A DNA stretch of 11,218 nucleotides from an uncultured Clostridia bacterium (GTDB lineage Bacteria > Bacillota > Clostridia > UBA1381): positions 1 to 11,218 of the forward strand of contig CALXSW010000117.1 in NCBI GenBank assembly GCA_944391255.1, in the 5' to 3' direction. This document shows positions 1-9,386 of this stretch, piece after piece. Under the pieces are notes generated by a model that saw only the letters and a program-made list of their open reading frames with translations, was not told the DNA's origin and did no database searches. Numbering within the stretch: the first letter of the stretch is position 1; each line of letters starts with the position of its first letter. Position numbers and translations under genes: made by a program.

Positions 1-2046
1 ATCATCGCGCGCGGCTGCTCTAAAGCCTATGAGGAACCAATTCCAGAAACTATCCGGCACTGTGTTCGTGTTTATAATAAGCTCATGGTAATGACCAGGA
101 GATTCAACTATCTCTATACCGAGCTTAGATATCATATAATTATAGCACTGAGGTTCCTTTACTCTCAGCTCTATAAGCATTTTCTGTATTTTTTCAGCCC
201 AAGCTTTTGCGTCGCGCTGATTTCCATACATTCCCTGCCATGTATAAAACGCGTATAATAATCTTGACACCAGCAAAGGTGAACGATTCTCCTCCATGTC
301 ATACATGACCTCACTCTTAACGTCTGTATATTTGTGACGCTGGAAAGGCTCGTACCCAACCTTTGTAAGAAGTCTTTTTATCTTTGCCGAATCCTCCTCG
401 ATCTCAGGGAGCATTTTCTTTCTTTTTGCTATCGTTATCCCGTATCTTTCCCAGTCGACATCCTCATGCTCCGTTATAAACTTTATACAGCCCATAGATA
501 GTGTTCTGTCTTCAGTTGAGGATTCTATATACGCTATAAGCTCATGCATTTCCTCAGGCAGCCATCCCTTAGGAAGCACAAATATTCCGGAGCCTGTTCC
601 CGCGCCTGTAACTACGACAGGAGCCGCCAGCTCTACAAAAATAGATATATGTTTCTTCTTACCCTTAAAAAATTCAAACCAGCTTGTGCTGTTTGTGATA
701 TGCTTCAGATACGCTATAAAATCTATTACGATTCGTCTGTTCTTATCGCCCATTGAGTCAGCATGATTATATATCATATCCATATACATAGTCAGATTTT
801 TAGCTATAGCCTGAGACTGACCCTCAAACTGCTTAGACTCTCTGAATATAGACTCCACATCATATGTTTCGCCATGACAAAGCTTTGTAATACAGTCATT
901 AACATATATCTCCGTTATCTTGCTTGCTTCTTTGTCAAACAGATCAATATTATCAAACATGACCTTTGTTATTTCAAACTTGACATCAGCCATGTCCTCG
1001 TCATCGATCTTTTCAAACAGCTCGCGCGCTCTCAATGCGAAAGCCGCATCTCCGGCTGAATGCTTGAATTTAAGCAGCTTTCCGCCCATTCCCTGGCAGT
1101 TCGTATTCTGAGTAAGAGCAAACCAGTCAAGAAAAGCGCTTATCGACTGTATATTGTACTTTTCATATTCGAGTCTTAGCTCCTCCACAGACATATTAAA
1201 CAAATTAGACACCGCGACAGCTGAAAAATCGATCGCATTCATATCTATATAAATGCAATGCTCTCTGCTGTCTATCGCCTCGCGCGTAATATTGTTTTTT
1301 CCGTCTATCGTTCCGTGAAATACGATCCTGTCCTGCTTGTCTGAAGGCATATACACATTATATGTTGAAATACCTGTATTTCTTGAAACATCTCGCGGCA
1401 ATATCCATTTCAGGGATACGAGATAGCGCTCTGTCAAATATTCATCGTCTGTCGATATGCATATATTTTTTAAATTCTCTGATGTCAGCATCGTTACAGC
1501 GTGATTTACAAGATATGTAAGCTCCTTACGATGCAGCTTTATAAATGTTTTAACCTCGCTTATAGTTTCCTCCGGCAGTTCCGGATTTTCGATCATCGGC
1601 AAATATCTTACTATTTCTGCCTCCTGTTCAGCCTTTGTAAGACTTGTTCTGAACAGCTCTGAGCCAAAAAACATTTCCGGAAAAAACTCGTCCGGGTACT
1701 CGTCAAAAACGAGCGCGTGTGCGAAAAAGTTTCCCTCATCTCCGTTTATATCATATCCTGAATACACCGACTGTATTGCCGCAAATCTTCCGTCAGCAAG
1801 TCTTAACGTTCTGAATGTTTTCGGAAACATTGTCGGAACTGTCGGATCCGCGTATTCCTCAGAATATTTGACTGTGTTATTTTTTGGCAGTCTATAGCTT
1901 GAAAAACGCATCAGCTCTGCTATATTTTCTCTCGTCAAACCTTCAGAGCATGAATATACTCTCTGTCCCGGTCTATTTATAAGGCCAAGCGATTCGTCTG
2001 ACAGGCTATGCATTACCGAAGTGTATATCATCTGGTATACCTTCAT
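1..2046 (-). CDS. GAP1-N2 domain protein (GTPase-associated protein 1-like), 3' end cut by window edge
   Basis: I translated this frame codon by codon from the ATG at 2046-2044 down to base 1. It is open throughout, giving 682 residues with no stop, so the C-terminus lies outside the window. The start follows a purine-rich AAGGGAAGGGAAAG ribosome site. The first ~125 residues match what I know of GAP1-N2. They show an early IYTS (residues 7-10), VYSCSEGLTRENIAEL (about 30-45), YRLP (51-54), LRLADGR (81-87), a SGYDINGDEG segment (96-105) and the hallmark GNFFAHALVF (105-114). Residues ~150-260 may be the GAP1-M middle domain, less surely. The rest is soluble and alpha/beta-looking, with no clear membrane helix, signal peptide or P-loop. 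GAP1 proteins are known from predicted GTPase-centred conflict loci; their biochemical role is unestablished. The gene starts 39 nt after the second ABC exporter gene with no terminator between, so co-transcription is likely. Domain call fairly confident; function unknown. Confidence 0.75.
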   Translation of the reverse strand, partial: MKVYQMIYTSVMHSLSDESLGLINRPGQRVYSCSEGLTRENIAELMRFSSYRLPKNNTVKYSEEYADPTVPTMFPKTFRTLRLADGRFAAIQSVYSGYDINGDEGNFFAHALVFDEYPDEFFPEMFFGSELFRTSLTKAEQEAEIVRYLPMIENPELPEETISEVKTFIKLHRKELTYLVNHAVTMLTSENLKNICISTDDEYLTERYLVSLKWILPRDVSRNTGISTYNVYMPSDKQDRIVFHGTIDGKNNITREAIDSREHCIYIDMNAIDFSAVAVSNLFNMSVEELRLEYEKYNIQSISAFLDWFALTQNTNCQGMGGKLLKFKHSAGDAAFALRARELFEKIDDEDMADVKFEITKVMFDNIDLFDKEASKITEIYVNDCITKLCHGETYDVESIFRESKQFEGQSQAIAKNLTMYMDMIYNHADSMGDKNRRIVIDFIAYLKHITNSTSWFEFFKGKKKHISIFVELAAPVVVTGAGTGSGIFVLPKGWLPEEMHELIAYIESSTEDRTLSMGCIKFITEHEDVDWERYGITIAKRKKMLPEIEEDSAKIKRLLTKVGYEPFQRHKYTDVKSEVMYDMEENRSPLLVSRLLYAFYTWQGMYGNQRDAKAWAEKIQKMLIELRVKEPQCYNYMISKLGIEIVESPGHYHELIINTNTVPDSFWNWFLIGFRAAARDD

Positions 2047-2085
2047 CTATTCTTTCCCTTCCCTTTCCTGTTCCGGATCGATATA

Positions 2086-3936
2086 TCAATCCAGCTCTTT
2101 TATTCCTGTATATAACTCATAATATCTGCCCTTCATTGCGAGCAGCTCTTCATGTGTGCCGCGCTCTATTATCTCGCCATGCTCAAGAACCATGATCGCG
2201 TCTGAATTTCTTATCGTTGAAAGACGGTGCGCTATTACAAACGTGGTTCTGTTTTCCATCAAGGCATCCATACCTTTATTTATCTGCTGCTCAGTCTTTG
2301 TATCGACAGATGACGTAGCCTCATCGAGTATAAGTATAGGCGCTTTTGACAGCGCGGCTCTCGCGATATTCAAAAGCTGCCTTTGTCCCTGTGAAAGATT
2401 AGCTCCGTCGCCGGTCAGCATCGTATCATATCCATCAGGCATATTCTTTATAAATGAATGGGCACATGACGTTATAGCAGCGGCGCGCACCTCCGCGTCT
2501 GTAGCGTCGAGCCTTCCATACCTGATATTTTCCATTACTGTGCCGGTAAAAAGATGAGTATCCTGCAAAACCATAGCTATATGCTCACGCAGATTATCAC
2601 GTTCTATATCATTAAGATTATTTCCGTCTATTGTTATTTCGCCTGAGTTTACATCATAAAATCTTGTTATAAGATTTATTATCGTTGTTTTTCCGGCTCC
2701 GGTTGAGCCTACGAGAGCGATTTTCTGACCGGGGTGAGCGTACATTGAAATATTTTTAAGTATCGTCTTTTCCGGAGTATATCCAAAAGTGACATTCTTT
2801 ATCTCAACATCGCCTTTTATATCATTAAGCATCACCTTGTTTGAGTCATGGAGTGCCTCAGGCTCCTCATCCATGACCTTAAACACTCGCTCCGCGCCTG
2901 CCAGAGCTGACATTATAACGTTTAGCTGGTTTGATATCTCATTTATCGGTCTTGAAAACTGCTTTGAATAATTTACAAACAATACAAGTCCGCCTAAATC
3001 AAGCGCTGCAAAATCGAGCGTTCCCGATCCGATCCTGCCTATCCTCGTCATAAGCGCGAATACGGAGCCTATAAACGATGTTACAGTATAGCTGACCTGC
3101 GACATCGCGTTCATACACGGTCCCATTATTCCGCCCATAAAGTTGGCCTTTATCTGAACTTTTCTAAGTCTTTCGTTAAGGCTGCCAAATTCCTCTCGCA
3201 CCTTGCTTTCATGATTAAATACTTTGACTACCTTCTGACCTGTTATTGTTTCTTCAATATATCCGTTTACCTCGCCCAACGCGGTCTGCTGCTCGCCGAA
3301 ATATTTTCTTGTATGCGACGCGATGGTCGCGCCCACCTTTGCCATGATCGGCGTTAAAAGCAGCGTTACGCAGGCAAGCGGAACATTCGTTATAAACATA
3401 AGCACTACTGTGCCTACAAGAGTTATGACTCCTGATACCATCTGCAATATCGTTGAGTCAAACATAAGTCCTATATTATCAACGTCATTTGTAAAACGGC
3501 TCATGATATCGCCTGTGCTGTTAGTATCATAATATCTGACGCTCAGCTTTTGAAGCTTTGAAAACAGGTCATCTCGTATTCTTTTAAGCGTATTCTGCGA
3601 AACCTTTATCATTGTCTGTGTCTGGATAAAGGTGGCGCAAACACCTGTCAGATATATAAGTCCCATAAGTATAAGTCCTAAGATCAGTCCCTGTATCCTC
3701 GCTGACGCGTCAAGGGAAGTATCTCCCAGATTATTTATTATAGGTCTTAACATATATGTTCCCGCCAGATTAGCTCCCGCGCTTACAATAACGCAGAATA
3801 TCGACAGGAATACCTTGTTTTTATCCTTGTCCACATATCTGAGCAGACGTTTTATTGCCTTGCTCATATCCTTTGGCTTTGTTTTTTCGCCAAAGCGCGC
3901 GTTTCTATTTCCGCCCGGAGGTCCCATTGGAGGCAT
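2086..3936 (-). CDS. ABC exporter half-transporter, subunit with the intact catalytic site
   Basis: This 616-residue protein is a type IV ABC exporter half (membrane domain then ATPase domain), probably moving a drug, lipid or peptide out of the cell. I place the start at 3936. There an AGGAGG site lies 9 nt before ATG, and the protein opens with MPPMGPPGGNRNARFGEK, a Gly/Pro-rich leader common in this exporter group. The in-frame ATG at 3996 has no such support and lies inside the upstream gene. About six membrane segments span residues ~40-330. The ATPase domain has A-loop Tyr386, Walker A GSTGAGKTT (410-418), Q-loop Gln458, signature LSQGQ (514-518, not the usual LSGGQ), Walker B ILILDE with catalytic Glu539, and switch His570. 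It follows the other half-transporter by 1 nt (TGATATG), so translation is probably coupled. The substrate cannot be read from sequence. Confidence 0.93.
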   Translation of the reverse strand: MPPMGPPGGNRNARFGEKTKPKDMSKAIKRLLRYVDKDKNKVFLSIFCVIVSAGANLAGTYMLRPIINNLGDTSLDASARIQGLILGLILMGLIYLTGVCATFIQTQTMIKVSQNTLKRIRDDLFSKLQKLSVRYYDTNSTGDIMSRFTNDVDNIGLMFDSTILQMVSGVITLVGTVVLMFITNVPLACVTLLLTPIMAKVGATIASHTRKYFGEQQTALGEVNGYIEETITGQKVVKVFNHESKVREEFGSLNERLRKVQIKANFMGGIMGPCMNAMSQVSYTVTSFIGSVFALMTRIGRIGSGTLDFAALDLGGLVLFVNYSKQFSRPINEISNQLNVIMSALAGAERVFKVMDEEPEALHDSNKVMLNDIKGDVEIKNVTFGYTPEKTILKNISMYAHPGQKIALVGSTGAGKTTIINLITRFYDVNSGEITIDGNNLNDIERDNLREHIAMVLQDTHLFTGTVMENIRYGRLDATDAEVRAAAITSCAHSFIKNMPDGYDTMLTGDGANLSQGQRQLLNIARAALSKAPILILDEATSSVDTKTEQQINKGMDALMENRTTFVIAHRLSTIRNSDAIMVLEHGEIIERGTHEELLAMKGRYYELYTGIKELD

Positions 3937-3937
3937 A

Positions 3938-5677
3938 TCAACCCACCTCCTTTTCGCGGTCAGCCTGTGAATAATAGATCTCTCTATAATCTTCACTCGA
4001 CTTCATAAGCTCATCATGCGTTCCCTCTCCGACGATCCTGCCGTCGTTCATTACGATTATTTTATCAGCATTTACGACAGAGCTTATTCTCTGCGCTATT
4101 ATTATCTTTGTTGTATCTTTAAGCTCTTCTGAAAGAGTCTTTCTTATCTGTGATTCTGTAGCTGTGTCGACAGCGCTTGTGCTGTCATCAAGTATAAGTA
4201 TTTTCGGCTTTTTGAGCAGCGCTCGCGCAATACACAATCTCTGTTTCTGTCCTCCCGACACATTCACGCCGCCCTGTCCGAGTTCCATGTTATATCCGTC
4301 TGTAAACGTGCTGACAAATCCGTCAGCCTGCGCCGATCTTGCCGCGCCGCGTATTTCATCCATAGACGCGTCCGCATCTCCCCATCTGAGGTTATCTTCT
4401 ATGCTTCCCGAGAACAATACATTCTTCTGAAGCACCATGCCCACTCCCTCGCGGAGATTATACAAGCTGTAATCCTTTACATTCACATCGTCTACAAGTA
4501 TTTCGCCCTCTGTAGGATCATACAACCGCGGTATCAACTGCACAAGCGATGTTTTTCCCGATCCCGTGACTCCTACTATTCCGACAGTTTCGCCATGATC
4601 GACTGTAAATGAAATATCTGTCAGCACATTATCCTCACGGTTTTTATAATACTTAAACGACACATGCCTAAACTCTATCTTTCCGGCTTCAACAAGCTTA
4701 TCCTTATGAGCCGCATGCTCATCGTTTATATCAGGCTCCGCGTCAAGAACAGCCGATATTCTCTTTAGAGATGCCGCCGCTCTTGATGAGTTTATTATTA
4801 CCATCGATACCATCATAAGAGATGAAAGTATCTGAGTTATGTACTGGATTATAGCGCTTAGCGAGCCAATGCCCATACCGCCCCAAACGACATAATTACC
4901 GCCGCGCCATATCGTAACAACAGTAGCGATGTTTACCGCAAGCGTCATTACAGGCATTGTGCATACAACGATCTTAAGCGCGTTTAACGTTGCGTCTCTA
5001 AGATCTCTGCTTGACTCTTCAAAGCGTTCGATCTCAAGATCATTTCTTACGAATGACTTTATTACTCGCACATTAGTTATATTTTCCTGAGTTCTTGAGT
5101 TCAGGTTATCAAGTTTCTGCTGCATAGTATTGAATCTCGGGAATGATATCTTCAATAAAATAATTATAGCAGCAGCTAAAACAGGGATCATGACAAGCAG
5201 TATCATTGCAAGCTGCATATTTATGCTGCAAGCCATTATAACTCCGCCTATCATAAGTCCGGGCGACCTCATCGCCATAATAAGCGCCATTCTTGTCAGA
5301 TTCATAACCTGCGTCACATCATTAGTAAGACGCGTGACAAGCGATCCGGTCGAAAATTCATCAATATTTTTAAATGAAAAAGTCTGTATCTTATCAAAAA
5401 CTGCTTTTCTCACATCAGAGCTGAAATTCACAGCCGCTTTTATTGAAAAATAATGGCCGCCTATACCTCCGCATATGAGAACGATTATGCTTCCGAGCAT
5501 CAAAAGTGCCTGACGCGTTATATAACCCATTCCCGCGCCTTCGCCAATACCGATATCAAGCATATTACCCATTATTCTTGGTAAAAGTATCTCGCCTAAT
5601 ACCTCAGTCAGCATCAGCGTAGGACCTAATATAAAAAACAACGTATAGGGTTTTATGAATTTTAAATATCTTTTCAA
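3938..5677 (-). CDS. ABC exporter half-transporter, subunit with degenerate catalytic residues
   Basis: This 579-residue half-transporter has about six membrane segments within residues 12-298 and a C-terminal ATPase domain. Walker A is GVTGSGKTS (369-377), the Q-loop glutamine is Gln417, and the signature is a normal VSGGQ (473-477). The Walker B is ILILDD, so Asp498 replaces the catalytic Glu, and the switch residue is Gln529 (IIAQR) instead of His. This pattern is known from heterodimeric exporters such as TM287/288, BmrCD and LmrCD, where one ATP site is degenerate. The neighbouring subunit supplies the opposite set (Glu and His present, signature altered). The pair should therefore form one consensus and one degenerate site. 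The start codon is TTG at 5677-5675, chosen because AAAGGAG lies 8-9 nt upstream. It is the first gene of the apparent ABC-ABC-GAP1 operon. Confidence 0.93.
   Translation of the reverse strand: MKRYLKFIKPYTLFFILGPTLMLTEVLGEILLPRIMGNMLDIGIGEGAGMGYITRQALLMLGSIIVLICGGIGGHYFSIKAAVNFSSDVRKAVFDKIQTFSFKNIDEFSTGSLVTRLTNDVTQVMNLTRMALIMAMRSPGLMIGGVIMACSINMQLAMILLVMIPVLAAAIIILLKISFPRFNTMQQKLDNLNSRTQENITNVRVIKSFVRNDLEIERFEESSRDLRDATLNALKIVVCTMPVMTLAVNIATVVTIWRGGNYVVWGGMGIGSLSAIIQYITQILSSLMMVSMVIINSSRAAASLKRISAVLDAEPDINDEHAAHKDKLVEAGKIEFRHVSFKYYKNREDNVLTDISFTVDHGETVGIVGVTGSGKTSLVQLIPRLYDPTEGEILVDDVNVKDYSLYNLREGVGMVLQKNVLFSGSIEDNLRWGDADASMDEIRGAARSAQADGFVSTFTDGYNMELGQGGVNVSGGQKQRLCIARALLKKPKILILDDSTSAVDTATESQIRKTLSEELKDTTKIIIAQRISSVVNADKIIVMNDGRIVGEGTHDELMKSSEDYREIYYSQADREKEVG
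3941..3953 (-). promoter_or_regulatory. Ribosome binding site that sets the start of the second ABC gene
   Basis: The minus strand reads AAGGAGGTGGGTT here, followed by GATATG. This is a near-perfect Shine-Dalgarno site 9 nt before the ATG at 3936. It lies inside the last codons of the upstream ABC gene. It supports the 616-residue protein over an N-terminally extended 636-residue version starting at 3996. Confidence 0.85.
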
Positions 5678-5702
5678 GACTCCGTCTCCTTTTTAACCTG
5701 AT

Positions 5703-5718
5703 CCCCATCTATATACCA
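5703..5718 (-). promoter_or_regulatory. Possible extended -10 promoter for the ABC-GAP1 operon
   Basis: The minus strand carries TGGTATATA (5718-5710), which fits an extended -10 element. It would start transcription near 5703, about 26 nt before the TTG start. The hexamer at the expected -35 place (AGGAAG) is poor, so this is tentative. The alternative is that the ABC genes are served by read-through from pyrG. Confidence 0.3.
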
Positions 5719-5754
5719 GCGTTAAAAAATACCTTCCTTGCTAAACTGTAGAAA

Positions 5755-5776
5755 GCTACGGTAATGCAACCGTAGC
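5755..5776 (-). other. Hairpin between pyrG and the ABC operon, possible weak terminator
   Basis: A perfect 7-bp stem (GCTACGG / CCGTAGC) encloses an 8-nt loop. It can be extended by GTAG...CTAC across a small internal loop. On the minus strand it lies about 20 nt after the pyrG stop and is followed by TTTCTACAGTTTAGC, not a clean T-run. It could be a weak or factor-dependent terminator or an RNA-stabilising 3' structure. A canonical intrinsic terminator is not supported. Confidence 0.4.
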
Positions 5777-5797
5777 GATCCTACAAGAGCCTGAATT

Positions 5798-7438
<1,641 letters not shown>

Positions 7439-7455
7439 TTAGTTTGAACTTAATT

Positions 7456-8631
7456 TTATCTATCTATATATTTGCTTACAAATCTTGCGATTCTTCTAAG
7501 CGCTTCTTCTATATTCTCTACAGAATACGCGTACGAGCATCTTATAAATCCCTCGCCGCATTCGCCAAACGCATTTCCCGGAACGACTGCGACCTTTTCC
7601 TCCTGCAACAGCTTGTTACAGAACTCCTCGCTTGACATTCCTGTTTTCTTTATGCACGGGAACACATAGAACGCGCCATACGGTTCAAAGCATGATAATC
7701 CCATTTCTCTGAATCCGTCAACTATAACTCTTCTTCTATAATTATATTCCCTGCACATATCCTCTACATCTCTGTCGCAGCTGCGCAAAGCCTCTATCGC
7801 CGCAAACTGGCTTGTAGTCGGTGATGACATTATGCCATACTGATGTATCTTTGTCATAAGTCCTATTATTTTAGCAGGACCCATCGCATAGCCCAATCTC
7901 CAGCCTGTCATGGCGAACGCTTTTGAAAATCCGTTCACGACAACAGTCCTGTCATACATGCCCTTTATAGCTGAGAACGGGACGTGCTTTTCCTCTCCGT
8001 ATCTAAGCTCTCCGTATATCTCATCTGACAAAACCATTATATCCGTGCCTTCAAGCACCTCTGCTATAGCTTCCATATCAGCCTTTGACATAACTCCGCC
8101 TGTAGGGTTATTCGGATAAGGCAGAATGAGAAGCTTTGTCTTATCAGTTATCTTTTCTCTTAGCTGATCAGGCATAAGTCTGAACGCGTCTTTCTCTTTC
8201 GTTTCTATAGTGACAGGGATCCCTCCCGCCATTTCTGTAAGAGGCTTATAGCATACAAAGCTTGGCTCCGGTATAAGCACCTCGTCGCCAGGACACACGA
8301 TCGCTCTTATCATAGCGTCTATGGCCTCTGAGCCGCCTACTGTAACAAGTATCTGATCGGCAGGATCATAATCGACGCCATATTTTCTCTTTGTATAATT
8401 CGCAATTTCCTGACGCAGCTCAAGCAGACCGCTGTTTGCCGTATAATACGTCTTGCCGCTTTCGAGGCTGTATATCCCCGCCTCGCGTATAGTCCACGGA
8501 GTCACAAAATCCGGTTCACCAACACCCAGAGAAATAGCGTTCTCCATCATATTAACAACATCAAAAAATTTTCGTATACCCGACGGCGCAAGCTTGTCAA
8601 CCACCGGATTGACTAATTTATCATAATTCAT
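7456..8631 (-). CDS. Class I/II PLP-dependent aminotransferase (aspartate aminotransferase-like)
   Basis: This 391-residue fold-type I aminotransferase is full length and probably cytoplasmic. The motifs are complete: SLGVGEPDF near the N-terminus (34-42), VGGSEAID (98-105) in the cofactor phosphate region, YPNNPTGG with Asn175, SDEIY with Asp203 and Tyr206, the PLP-binding Lys237 in NGFSKAFAMTGWRLGY, and Arg364 in FIRCSYA, which would bind the substrate carboxylate. The substrate pair cannot be fixed from sequence; aspartate, aromatic or branched amino acids with 2-oxoglutarate are all possible. Its ATG overlaps the stop of the Lrp-type regulator (ATGA), and an AGGTGA ribosome site sits inside that gene. 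This tight pairing suggests that the regulator controls it and that it acts in amino-acid metabolism. Confidence 0.93.
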   Translation of the reverse strand: MNYDKLVNPVVDKLAPSGIRKFFDVVNMMENAISLGVGEPDFVTPWTIREAGIYSLESGKTYYTANSGLLELRQEIANYTKRKYGVDYDPADQILVTVGGSEAIDAMIRAIVCPGDEVLIPEPSFVCYKPLTEMAGGIPVTIETKEKDAFRLMPDQLREKITDKTKLLILPYPNNPTGGVMSKADMEAIAEVLEGTDIMVLSDEIYGELRYGEEKHVPFSAIKGMYDRTVVVNGFSKAFAMTGWRLGYAMGPAKIIGLMTKIHQYGIMSSPTTSQFAAIEALRSCDRDVEDMCREYNYRRRVIVDGFREMGLSCFEPYGAFYVFPCIKKTGMSSEEFCNKLLQEEKVAVVPGNAFGECGEGFIRCSYAYSVENIEEALRRIARFVSKYIDR

Positions 8632-9113
8632 AGTGTGATCACCTGTCTTGTATCCTTTTCGTTATCCTCAAGTATAATACCCTCCATCTTATACGGCTTC
8701 AAAACAAAATGAGTTGCCGTTGATATTATACCGTCCATCGGAGCGAGTTTCTGAGCCACAAACAGCGCTACATCCTTCATCGACTTTCCCTCGATCATAA
8801 CAGACAGATCATACGCGCCGGACATAAGGTAAAGCGCTTTTACCTGCGGATATTTATATATCCTTTTTGCGACCTTGTCAAACCCCTCGCCGCGCTGCGG
8901 TGTGACTTTAAGCTCAATAAGAGCGGTTACTACATCGCGGTCAGTCTTGTCCCAGTTCACAATCGTCTTGTAACCTGCAATAATATTCTTTTCCTCCATA
9001 TCACGGAGTGCCGCAGAAACCTCTTCTTCTGATTTTCCAAGCATTCTTGAGATCTTAGCAACATTTACAGCGCCCTGCTCCTTGTCAAGAATGCGCAAAA
9101 TTTCATCCATCAT
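8628..9113 (-). CDS. Lrp/AsnC family transcriptional regulator
   Basis: This 161-residue protein has the two-part Lrp/AsnC layout. An N-terminal winged helix-turn-helix (about 1-50) contains AKISRMLGKSEEEVSAALRD and the following wing. A C-terminal RAM ligand-sensing domain (about 62-140) contains ALIELKV, VKALYLMSGAYDLSV and a final THFVLKPYK strand. Proteins of this family form dimers to octamers, bind an amino acid at the RAM domain, and commonly regulate themselves and adjacent genes. Two consecutive ATGs (9113 and 9110) follow GGAGG; the second has the better spacing, so the protein may begin one residue later. It heads the operon with the aminotransferase and pyrG. The ligand is not predictable, though an amino acid handled by the downstream enzyme is likely. 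Confidence 0.93.
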   Translation of the reverse strand: MMDEILRILDKEQGAVNVAKISRMLGKSEEEVSAALRDMEEKNIIAGYKTIVNWDKTDRDVVTALIELKVTPQRGEGFDKVAKRIYKYPQVKALYLMSGAYDLSVMIEGKSMKDVALFVAQKLAPMDGIISTATHFVLKPYKMEGIILEDNEKDTRQVITL

Positions 9114-9179
9114 AATTGCCTCCGATAAGTTTCGTAATAAAAAAACTAAAACAACATATTTTTTTGCATTCTATTTATT

Positions 9180-9185
9180 ATTATA
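9180..9185 (-). promoter_or_regulatory. Probable -10 box of the lrp-aminotransferase-pyrG operon
   Basis: The minus strand has a consensus TATAAT here within TTGTATAATAAT, placing the transcript start near 9173 with a leader of about 60 nt. No good -35 hexamer is present, but the upstream stretch is dense in A and T tracts that could act as an UP element. A second identical TTGTATAAT lies 46 bp upstream (9226-9234), so a tandem start is possible. Confidence 0.5.
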
Positions 9186-9259
9186 CAATATAATTTAAAA
9201 AAATGCTATACTTTTTCAAAAAAAAATTATACAAATTTCTGCACATTTTCAGACTATTT

Positions 9260-9275
9260 AGCCCGTAGTTTGACA
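9260..9275 (+). repeat. Left terminal inverted repeat of the insertion sequence
   Basis: AGCCCGTAGTTTGACA pairs with the complement of TGTCAAACTCGGG at the far end. The match is perfect over TGTCAAACT and CGGG, with one extra base between them on this side. Weaker similarity (TAT and A-rich bases) extends outward to about 9255. Confidence 0.7.
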
Positions 9276-9289
9276 CCTCTAAACACCAA

Positions 9290-9315
9290 AGACCGCATAA
9301 CGGTCTAATTTTTTT
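9290..9315 (+). terminator. Intrinsic terminator shielding the transposase from outside transcription
   Basis: A 6-bp stem AGACCG / CGGTCT closes a 5-nt loop (CATAA) and is followed by AATTTTTTT on the plus strand. It lies between the left inverted repeat and the transposase promoter, where it would stop transcripts entering from the flank. Such protection against read-through is known from other insertion sequences; its action here is inferred. Confidence 0.6.
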
Positions 9316-9336
9316 GTCAAATTTTTAAAATTTATC

Positions 9337-9365
9337 TTGCGTTCTTTTGCGTTATGTGGTATAAT
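9337..9365 (+). promoter_or_regulatory. Transposase promoter
   Basis: TTGCGT (9337-9342) and a consensus TATAAT (9360-9365) are separated by 17 bp, and TGG just before the -10 makes it an extended -10 as well. The expected start is near 9372, leaving a very short leader before the ATG at 9387. It looks like a typical sigma-A promoter. Confidence 0.75.
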
Positions 9366-9386
9366 GTATGTATGGGGGTGTCTTCA

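Noticed and set aside
171..359. Short minus-strand frame of 62 codons
   Set aside because: It is out of frame with the long GAP1-like coding frame that covers the same bases without a stop, has no ribosome site, and encodes no recognisable protein.
544..1111. Plus-strand frames of 63-98 codons
   Set aside because: They lie antisense to the continuous GAP1-like gene, lack ribosome sites and look like shadows of its codon pattern.
3937..3996. Twenty-residue N-terminal extension of the second ABC protein
   Set aside because: It overlaps the end of the upstream gene, lacks a ribosome site, and a much better start exists at 3936.
2156..5453. Several plus-strand frames of 60-133 codons
   Set aside because: All are antisense to the two well-supported ABC exporter genes and translate to low-complexity Ser/Ile-rich shadows.
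5755..5776. Hairpin as a canonical intrinsic terminator of pyrG
   Set aside because: The stem is good but no continuous T-run follows, so it is listed only as a hairpin of uncertain role.
9354..9386. Upstream ATG extending the transposase by 11 residues
   Set aside because: This ATG lies within the promoter, before the expected transcript start; the family-typical N-terminus begins at 9387.
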